NCBI GenBank assembly: GCA_013813185.1
Contig: JACCSD010000144.1
Coordinates: 1-6,090, forward strand
Length of the DNA stretch: 6,090 nt
Direction of reading: 5' to 3'
Source: Burkholderiaceae bacterium
Lineage (GTDB): Bacteria; Pseudomonadota; Gammaproteobacteria; Burkholderiales; Burkholderiaceae_F
In this document: positions 1 through 5,013 of the stretch, piece after piece
Layout of the letters: each line of letters opens with the position of its first letter
How positions within the stretch are numbered: position 1 is the first letter of the stretch
The notes under the pieces: generated by a model
What the model saw: only the letters and a program-made list of their open reading frames with translations
The model's database searches: none
What the model was told of the DNA's origin: nothing
Program-made: the position numbers and the translations under genes

Positions 1-899
1 ATGCCGTGAATGGCGCCGAACGCGAGCACAACCGCGGCAAGACCTGCCAGAGCGCCGGTCGCCGTCGGCAACGCAGCCCACAGCAAGAACCGCGGGCTGC
101 GCAACACCAACAACAGCAACACGCTGACCAGTATCGTCGCGATCAACGTCAGGCGCCGCGCATCGTGTTGAATTGCGCGGCGTGATTCGACTGCAAAAAC
201 TCCGGGCCCGGTCAAATGCAACTGCAAGGTGTCTCGGTGGTTCGGCGCGCCGAATGCAGCGTGGATTGCCGCGACCGCTTCGGATTGCGCGTCGACATCG
301 AAACCCGGCGCCCGCGTCGTCGCCAGCAGTAACGCGGTGCGGGCGGCCGGATCAAACCAGACCCCATGCGCGCTGATCGGCGCTCGTGCCGGCTTCAGCA
401 CCGCCGCAACGGTGAGCAGCTCGCCGGTCAAATCGCGCGCAGCCGTGGGCTTGATCAACGGCGCGGCGGAAGACCGCAGAAGTGCTTCCAGTTCCACCGC
501 AGCAGTGCGCAGACCTTCGACCGAGAACCGCTGCGGCGACACTTGCGGACTCAGCAGATACCGTGCATCGAACAGCCGCTCGCGCTCGGCCTCAAACATC
601 GCCGGGTCGCCATTGGCGACGAACGCAAAACGCGGATCGACGCGCAGCGTCGCCGCGATCTTTTGCGACCGCTGTGCTGCGGCCTCCGCCTGTTCCGCGG
701 CGGCCGCCTCGATGCCGATCAGGATCACTCTGGCCGCGACCCCGTCGCGCAACTGATCCGCCAGCATCGCCTGCTCGCGCGTCGCAGGTCCTGGCAGAAA
801 AGCGGTGATGTCGGTGACGATGGTCGCGCGTGCGACGATCACCCCGCACGCGATCACGCCGAGCAGCCAGGCGCCCCAACGCACGGCATGACGCTTCAT
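1..899 (-). CDS. MMPL/RND-family exporter, N-terminal part (3' end cut by window edge)
   Basis: The minus frame from ATG at 899 stays open to the left edge, giving 299 residues with no stop. Residues 7-22 form a first membrane helix after a short basic start (MKRHAVRWGAW). A periplasmic domain follows, about residues 23-245, rich in Ala and charged residues and opening with a TDITAFLP stretch. Two closely spaced helices come next, about 250-266 and 271-297, joined by the short basic loop LRSPRF. One helix, a large periplasmic loop, then a helix bundle is the layout of one half of an RND/MMPL transporter; the second half would lie beyond the window. The ATG overlaps the stop of the LolA-like gene by four bases (ATGA), so translation is probably coupled. 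In aryl polyene clusters the equivalent inner-membrane protein (ApeM-type) is thought to move the lipid product towards the outer membrane with a LolA-like partner. Family assignment is fairly firm; the cargo is inferred from context. Confidence 0.85.
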   Translation of the reverse strand, partial: MKRHAVRWGAWLLGVIACGVIVARATIVTDITAFLPGPATREQAMLADQLRDGVAARVILIGIEAAAAEQAEAAAQRSQKIAATLRVDPRFAFVANGDPAMFEAERERLFDARYLLSPQVSPQRFSVEGLRTAAVELEALLRSSAAPLIKPTAARDLTGELLTVAAVLKPARAPISAHGVWFDPAARTALLLATTRAPGFDVDAQSEAVAAIHAAFGAPNHRDTLQLHLTGPGVFAVESRRAIQHDARRLTLIATILVSVLLLLVLRSPRFLLWAALPTATGALAGLAAVVLAFGAIHG

Positions 900-1552
900 T
901 TTTTCGCCGGCACAGACGAAGCAGAAAGCGGGACGATTTGCATCAGGGTCAAATCACCACCCGCTTCGACGACTTCGACGGCGCTGACTTCGCTGCCGGC
1001 GCCACGCAACACTACCTTCGCCACTGCTTCGCGCAGCGCTCGCTCGCGCGGGGTCAGCGTCAACTGCCATCCCTTCTGCGCCTGCCCCTGCGCCGGCACC
1101 GCGCTCCAGGACACGTCGTAGTGGCGCCGCAAGCCGGGCAAGTCACCTGCCAGGGTTGCACGTAGGCTTTCGCTCAACGCTGCCAGCAGCGGCGCATCGG
1201 ACAGCGCAAACGTGCGCTTGCCCACCGTGCCGCCGCGCGGGGCGCCTTCGTACGTAACAACGTTTCCTTCGATGCGCACCGATTCAAGCTGCGGCTCGAG
1301 AGTGCGCTTCTCCAGCAGGTCGGGCGCGCGAAACAGCAGCGTGCCACTCGATTCAATCGGCGCCTTTAGCAGCGCGGAAAATCTGCGCTCGTTGAACCGG
1401 GCCTGCCGCTCGCGACGTGCACCCAGCTCGGAAAACAGCCGCGCCAGTTCATCATCGGTCGCTAACGCGCGGCCGGATAACGAAACGAGCGAGATCAACG
1501 CCAGCACACGGCGACGCGTAATGAGCGGGCGCTTCATCGTGCGCTTCGTCAC
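896..1552 (-). CDS. LolA-like periplasmic outer-membrane lipoprotein carrier homologue
   Basis: A protein of 218 residues, if started at the GTG at 1552, which overlaps the upstream stop by four bases (GTGA). An in-frame ATG at 1537 (residue 6) is an equally possible start. Residues 6-31 form a signal peptide: a basic stretch (KRPLITRRR), a hydrophobic core (VLALISLVSL) and a likely cleavage site after ALA at 29-31. The mature part shows LolA-type features: an F-x-E-x-R-x-S-A-L-L-K-x-P segment at about 54-65, SSGTLLFRAPDLLEK at 68-82, a strand pattern with VRIEGN at 92-97, and GWQLTLTP at 161-168. Full-length LolA is about 200 residues, so the size fits. It is probably a periplasmic carrier with a hydrophobic cavity. 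Because it sits directly before the MMPL exporter and after a polyene-type ligase and dehydratase, it more likely serves a special lipid (ApeL-type role) than general lipoprotein sorting. That role is inference; the fold assignment is well supported. Confidence 0.85.
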   Translation of the reverse strand: MTKRTMKRPLITRRRVLALISLVSLSGRALATDDELARLFSELGARRERQARFNERRFSALLKAPIESSGTLLFRAPDLLEKRTLEPQLESVRIEGNVVTYEGAPRGGTVGKRTFALSDAPLLAALSESLRATLAGDLPGLRRHYDVSWSAVPAQGQAQKGWQLTLTPRERALREAVAKVVLRGAGSEVSAVEVVEAGGDLTLMQIVPLSASSVPAKK

Positions 1553-1923
1553 TCGAGCCCAGGCTGCAGTAACAAGGACCCCTCGGCGATCAAAGTTCCG
1601 CTGCTGTCTACGGTGAAGCGCATCGAGTCGTGAGATCCAGTGTCAGTGCCTGCCGATCGTGCACCAAACTTCAGCGCACATTCAAACGCCTGGTCCGGCG
1701 CCAGGGGGCGCAGAAACTTGACGCGCTTTACCCCGATTACCGCACGCGTGTCGCACTCCGCTGCCAGGCGCCGCGTGGCCGTCGCGACGACCCACGCCAG
1801 TAGCCAGGCGCCGGGGACGATCGGATGGCCGGGAAAGTGGCCCGCGAGCATCGGATGATCGGCGCCTACAACGCCGCGCTCCGGTTCAGGCATTACTGGC
1901 AACGGCAGCGGACCATCGGTCAT
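1549..1923 (-). CDS. Hotdog-fold 3-hydroxyacyl-ACP dehydratase-like protein (FabZ/ApeI type)
   Basis: A small protein of 124 residues starting at ATG 1923; an in-frame stop at 1942-1944 rules out a longer start. The hallmark is HFPGHPIVPGA at residues 29-39, the FabA/FabZ active-site loop with the expected catalytic His29, preceded by DHPMLAG. The protein is single-domain, cytosolic and slightly shorter than FabZ (about 150), as in ApeI-type dehydratases of aryl polyene clusters. These remove water from 3-hydroxyacyl-ACP intermediates to create the conjugated double bonds. One oddity: FabZ and FabA carry a catalytic Glu or Asp fourteen residues after the His, but here that position is Ala43 (codon GCG), within AWLLAWVV. 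The protein may use another acid, need a partner subunit, or have a different activity such as thioester binding. It follows the ligase gene after a 27-base gap, and its TGA overlaps the GTG of the LolA-like gene. No strong ribosome-binding site is visible. Confidence 0.85.
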   Translation of the reverse strand: MTDGPLPLPVMPEPERGVVGADHPMLAGHFPGHPIVPGAWLLAWVVATATRRLAAECDTRAVIGVKRVKFLRPLAPDQAFECALKFGARSAGTDTGSHDSMRFTVDSSGTLIAEGSLLLQPGLE

Positions 1924-1950
1924 TCGACAGGAACCGCCAATTCAACAACT

Positions 1951-3366
1951 CTAATCAACACGGGCATCGCCAGCCCGGGCAACGGTCCGGCTTGTCTTCG
2001 GTTGACGCCGGGTCGAACCCAGAGCCCTTTCTGCAACCGCCAGCAACTCGGCTTTGGGTAATTTGCCCTGCGCGTTACGCGGCAACGAATCGACACGCAA
2101 CAATGGGCGTGGCAAAAATGCCGCATCGATTTGCGCGCGCAGCGCGGCGAGCAGCTCGGCACGCGTGATATTCGGGGCGACGACCAGTGCCATCAAGCGC
2201 TGCTCGCGGGTTGAATCGGTCACGGCCGGCGGCTCGAAGATCGCGCCGTCGATCACGCCGTCGATCGACAGCAGCAACCGGTTCAGCCCTTCCAGCGATG
2301 CACGCTTGCCACCGATGTTGACGACGTCGCCGGCGCGGCCTTCGAGCTCGAACGTCGAATCGGTGATCGGCCGCAGCCGATCTGCCAGCGGCCCGGGCCG
2401 GACGTGACCTCCGTACGCGTGAAACTCACCGCCGCACACCTCGATCCTGACGTCGCGCATCGTCGTCCATACCGGGCCATCGACGGTGCGCCGTGTCGCC
2501 ACCATGCCGGTTTCGGTGCAGCCGTACACCTCGAACACGCGCGTGCTCCACATCGATTCGCAGCGCTGCGCCAACTCGAGCGCGAGCGGCGCGGTGGCGC
2601 TGACCACGCGGTCGAGCGCAGGCATTGATTGCGCGGACTCGACCAGCGCCCGCAGGTGCACGGGCGCCGTGATGAGCACGCGCCGGCCGCTGCTCTGCGT
2701 GGTCACTGCACGCACTTCATCCGGATGCAACGGATGCTCGGCGGCAAACGCGCACGGACCGTGCAACGCCATCAGCACCGTGGATTCGAAACCATACATA
2801 TGCTGCGGCGACACGGTTCCGATCAGGACCACGTCGTCGATCGGCGCCTCGTCCAGCTGCAGGGCCAACGCTTCGGCGCGCGCACCGTCGACGACGCCGC
2901 CCCACGTCTTCAACTGAGCTTGCGGCTCACCGGTGCTGCCCGACGTGAAAGCGATCGCCGCGACGTGCTCGCGCGCAATTGCAGGAGGCGGCCACGCCGA
3001 TGCGTTGGTGTTTGGCTGCTTTGGCTGCCAATGAGTCGGCGCTGCCGTGCCGCTGAGCGCCACGATACCTCCGGCTTCGTCGGCCAAATACACGGTGTCC
3101 GGATAGCGAAGAGCGAGCTGCGCGAGTATCTCGGGCGTCCGCGAAGGCGGCAGCAAGCTGGTGCGGCCGGCGATCAAAGCGGCACAAAATCCCACCGCGA
3201 ACAGGTATCGATCGCGACAGCTGTTCAGCACATACCGCGCAGGCGGCAACTGCCGCGCCAGTGCCGTGGCGTCGGCGACGAACTGCCCGGCGCCGATCGG
3301 CGCACCCGCACGCACAGCGATGCGTGCCTCGGGCGCGCGATGCGCAATCAGCAACTCGCTCATCAT
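1951..3366 (-). CDS. AMP-dependent acyl/aryl-CoA or acyl-ACP ligase (ApeH-like)
   Basis: A member of the ANL adenylating superfamily, 471 residues from ATG 3366. A second ATG follows at 3363. The 3366 start is chosen because it overlaps the stop of the preceding gene as ATGA and because the in-frame extension up to 3615 has no family-like sequence and lies wholly inside that gene. Motifs in order: the phosphate-binding loop TSGSTGEPQ at 141-149, followed by LKTWG; YGCTETG at 281-287 (adenine/Mg-binding region); the hinge region GRAGDVVNIGGK at 343-354; and a C-terminal GKL with the probable catalytic Lys435 in LPRNAQGKLPK. The loop ends in Gln where many family members have Lys. After Lys435 comes a 36-residue tail, basic towards its end. 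The enzyme should activate a carboxylic acid with ATP and pass it to CoA or to a carrier protein. In aryl polyene clusters this enzyme loads the aromatic starter, for example a 4-hydroxybenzoate-type acid. The true substrate cannot be read from the sequence. Confidence 0.9.
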   Translation of the reverse strand: MMSELLIAHRAPEARIAVRAGAPIGAGQFVADATALARQLPPARYVLNSCRDRYLFAVGFCAALIAGRTSLLPPSRTPEILAQLALRYPDTVYLADEAGGIVALSGTAAPTHWQPKQPNTNASAWPPPAIAREHVAAIAFTSGSTGEPQAQLKTWGGVVDGARAEALALQLDEAPIDDVVLIGTVSPQHMYGFESTVLMALHGPCAFAAEHPLHPDEVRAVTTQSSGRRVLITAPVHLRALVESAQSMPALDRVVSATAPLALELAQRCESMWSTRVFEVYGCTETGMVATRRTVDGPVWTTMRDVRIEVCGGEFHAYGGHVRPGPLADRLRPITDSTFELEGRAGDVVNIGGKRASLEGLNRLLLSIDGVIDGAIFEPPAVTDSTREQRLMALVVAPNITRAELLAALRAQIDAAFLPRPLLRVDSLPRNAQGKLPKAELLAVAERALGSTRRQPKTSRTVARAGDARVD

Positions 3367-4037
3367 CCCGCGCGCGGCCTTGTCCGCATGGCTCCCGCTT
3401 GTCTCTGATACGCAAGAATTTTCGTCGCGATGTTCAGCGGCGTGTGCGGCGGCAGTTCCCTGAAGCCAACGCGGCGCACGACCCACTCCGCGATGAACAT
3501 CAGCCCGATCAACGGCCAGGTAAGCACGTTGACGAAAAACGACCACCATTCGAAGGGGGCATACAGCATCAGCACCAGCGACAAGCCGGCCATCGCGACG
3601 AAAAAGATTGCCCACGCCTGTGTCAGCCCCCGCAGATAGCGCGCGAATTTCGGTGCGAGCGCGCCCTGGTCGAGTTCGGCAATGCGCACGATCAGCGGCG
3701 TTTCGCCCGCACGCAACGTGGCTCCGAACACGCTCGCAAGCATCAGGTTCAACGCAATCGACGGCAGCGCCGCCAGAATTTGCTGATGCGACAACACCAC
3801 CGCTGCGAGCAGGCCCGCCAGTGCGACACCCACCAGCAAGGCGGTTCGGCTGCGCATGATCAGCGCAACGACGCCGGCGTCGACGAGCAGCAGCACGAGC
3901 ATCGACCAGGCCGGATCAACCCAATCGCGCAGCAGCTGCGGCACGACATGCAGCGCAATCGACAAGACGATCGCACCGGCAGTGATCAGCCACAGCCCGC
4001 GCGGCGCATCGGCAACGGCCACGTTCGCGCGAGTCAT
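3363..4037 (-). CDS. COG4648-type polytopic inner-membrane protein
   Basis: A hydrophobic protein of 224 residues from ATG 4037, one base after the TAA of the MipA-like gene. A GGGA lies about ten bases before the ATG as a reasonable ribosome-binding site. The frame is open upstream to 4241, but that part is antisense-type sequence inside the neighbouring gene and was not included. About six membrane helices can be seen: residues 15-33, 45-62, 65-83, 89-108, 141-160 and 165-185. Between helices four and five lies a polar, conserved-looking segment containing ELDQGALAPKFARYLRGLTQ (121-140). After helix six comes a basic end (EWVVRRVGFRELPPH). This layout matches the COG4648 membrane proteins found beside the AMP ligase in aryl polyene and related lipid clusters (ApeG-type position). 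Their biochemical function is not established to my knowledge. The tight junctions to both neighbours suggest a role coupled to the ligase or to membrane assembly of the product. Confidence 0.8.
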   Translation of the reverse strand: MTRANVAVADAPRGLWLITAGAIVLSIALHVVPQLLRDWVDPAWSMLVLLLVDAGVVALIMRSRTALLVGVALAGLLAAVVLSHQQILAALPSIALNLMLASVFGATLRAGETPLIVRIAELDQGALAPKFARYLRGLTQAWAIFFVAMAGLSLVLMLYAPFEWWSFFVNVLTWPLIGLMFIAEWVVRRVGFRELPPHTPLNIATKILAYQRQAGAMRTRPRAG

Positions 4038-4038
4038 C

Positions 4039-5013
4039 TTAATATTCCCGCGGTGGTACCAGCGTGGACGAACGCGCGAACACGTAGCTGACCGCGATAC
4101 CACCGCTGACCTGCCGCCGTTGCGTGACCAGTGGCGAATCGGCAAACACGGCGCCACTGACGTTGTCGTACTTGATGAAGGCGCCAAACCACCAGCGGTC
4201 CCTCCGGTGCGACAGCGCCGCCAATGTCTGCCAGCCCCCATAGCCGGAGCGGGAACGATATTCGGGACGCGTCGCGGTCGCCTCGGCGGCGGAAACGTCG
4301 TAGAAGTATCCGTTCAAGCGCCGGTCGGAGAAAGGCACCTCGACCAGCAGGCCCAAGTTCCAGCGGTCCGGCGCGGTAGCCGAAGGCCAGCGCAGATCGA
4401 GGTTGAGCTGCGGAGCGAACACGTAACCGACATGGCGTACACCGCTGCGGACCGTGAACGCCGCGCGCGCCGGCAGGCGCAGATCGAGCGCGGCACGGCG
4501 ATCATCGGTACGCCACAGGTGAACGTTGGCGACCGGTCCGACTTCGAACAATGGACGCAGATCCTGCATCCCCTGCCGGGCCTGATTTCGATCGCTGTCG
4601 ACCGGGACGCTGCCCCCTATCCCGATGCGCAGGTCGACTCGTTCACTATCGAACAAGCGAGCGCGCACACCGTCGCGATCGGCACGAAAAATTTCACCGC
4701 GATACACGAACCAGGGAATCGGGAACACATAGGTGCGAACCTCCTCCGAGCCACGGTAATCGGGCACGCGCAAGACGGTCGCCCCGCCTCCGACTTCCCA
4801 CAGCGGCACTCCCTGCTCTTGCGCAACAGATGTAGGTGCCCAAGCGAGCAACAAGACAAGCGCGCAAAACGCTTTCTCGTTGCCGTTGGTCTCAAAAAAT
4901 TGTCTGGCTTTGCCAGCGATTTTTTGCAAGCCAGCCAGACAAAAGTAGGTTTGCACTTTTGTCTGCTTAGCCACTTCCGTCGGTGGAACAAATTGCCTGC
5001 GGTCGGATCGCAT
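4039..5013 (-). CDS. MipA/OmpV-family outer-membrane beta-barrel protein
   Basis: The stop (TAA, 4039-4041) is firm; the start is not. The only in-frame ATG is at 5013 (324 residues), which runs 47 bases into the oxidoreductase gene. In-frame GTG at 4974 and 4956 and TTG at 4929 (296 residues) are alternatives. In every version a signal peptide core (AFCALVLLLAW, about 48-58 of the long form) ends at TSVA-QEQG, giving a mature protein of about 260 residues. MipA/OmpV features follow: GGGATVLRVPDYRGSEE at 75-91, PWFVYRGEIFRADRDG at 100-115, GIGGSVPVDSD with ARQGMQDL at 131-152, and alternating strands with YVFAPQLNLDLR at 197-208, RRLNGYFYDV at 231-240 and GGIAVSYVFA near the end. Members are outer-membrane barrels; MipA of E. 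coli scaffolds murein enzymes and others respond to osmolarity or antibiotics. Inside this operon it could help display or pass the lipid product at the outer membrane, which is inference. The N-terminal region overlaps a set of inverted repeats. Confidence 0.85.
   Translation of the reverse strand: MRSDRRQFVPPTEVAKQTKVQTYFCLAGLQKIAGKARQFFETNGNEKAFCALVLLLAWAPTSVAQEQGVPLWEVGGGATVLRVPDYRGSEEVRTYVFPIPWFVYRGEIFRADRDGVRARLFDSERVDLRIGIGGSVPVDSDRNQARQGMQDLRPLFEVGPVANVHLWRTDDRRAALDLRLPARAAFTVRSGVRHVGYVFAPQLNLDLRWPSATAPDRWNLGLLVEVPFSDRRLNGYFYDVSAAEATATRPEYRSRSGYGGWQTLAALSHRRDRWWFGAFIKYDNVSGAVFADSPLVTQRRQVSGGIAVSYVFARSSTLVPPREY
4894..4925 (-). terminator. Terminator-like hairpin with flanking A and T runs
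   Basis: CTGGC at 4904-4908 pairs with GCCAG at 4912-4916 across a 3-base loop. Outside a small internal bulge, AAAAAAT at 4894-4900 also pairs with ATTTTTT at 4919-4925. Read on the minus strand, a short GC stem is followed three bases later by a T-run, the layout of a weak intrinsic terminator; it reads the same way on the plus strand. It lies inside the open frame leading to the MipA-like signal peptide, so it could lower expression of the downstream genes or act as an attenuator rather than end the operon. The GC stem is only five pairs, so activity is uncertain. Confidence 0.4.
4900..4942 (-). repeat. 10-bp inverted repeat competing with both neighbouring hairpins
   Basis: On the plus strand, TTGTCTGGCT at 4900-4909 and AGCCAGACAA at 4933-4942 are exact reverse complements with a 23-base spacer. 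The arm at 4933-4942 overlaps one arm of the 4936-4965 stem, and the arm at 4900-4909 contains one arm of the 4904-4916 stem. The three structures therefore cannot all form together, as expected for a switchable RNA leader. A degenerate repeat element of the REP type would be another explanation. Confidence 0.45.
4936..4965 (-). promoter_or_regulatory. Perfect 11-bp inverted repeat directly after the oxidoreductase stop codon
   Basis: On the plus strand, CAGACAAAAGT at 4936-4946 and ACTTTTGTCTG at 4955-4965 are exact reverse complements, separated by an 8-base loop. The repeat begins one base after the TAA of the oxidoreductase gene and lies in an AT-richer stretch than the surrounding coding DNA. 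In the minus-strand transcript it would form a stable stem that could protect the upstream message end, pause polymerase, or act as the first arm pair of an attenuator. It has no U-run of its own, so it is not a simple terminator. Confidence 0.55.

Noticed and set aside
366..1121. Plus-strand open frame of 251 codons, Arg-rich
   Set aside because: Antisense shadow of the exporter and LolA-like genes; no motif or ribosome-binding site.
1920..2162. 80-codon minus-strand frame ending at the dehydratase start with an ATGA-like junction
   Set aside because: Almost wholly inside the ligase C-terminus in another frame; Cys/Arg-rich with no features of a real protein. The junction is probably chance.
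3367..3615. 83-codon N-terminal extension of the ligase frame
   Set aside because: It lies within the COG4648 gene, shows no similarity to ligase N-termini, and the ATGA overlap gives a natural start at 3366.
3261..4091. Plus-strand open frame of 276 codons, His/Arg/Gln-rich
   Set aside because: Antisense to the membrane protein gene. The His, Arg and Gln bias is what the reverse complement of hydrophobic codons produces.
4038..4241. N-terminal extension of the COG4648 frame up to 4241
   Set aside because: It overlaps the conserved C-terminal strands of the MipA-like protein, and an ATG with a ribosome-binding site sits one base after that gene's stop.
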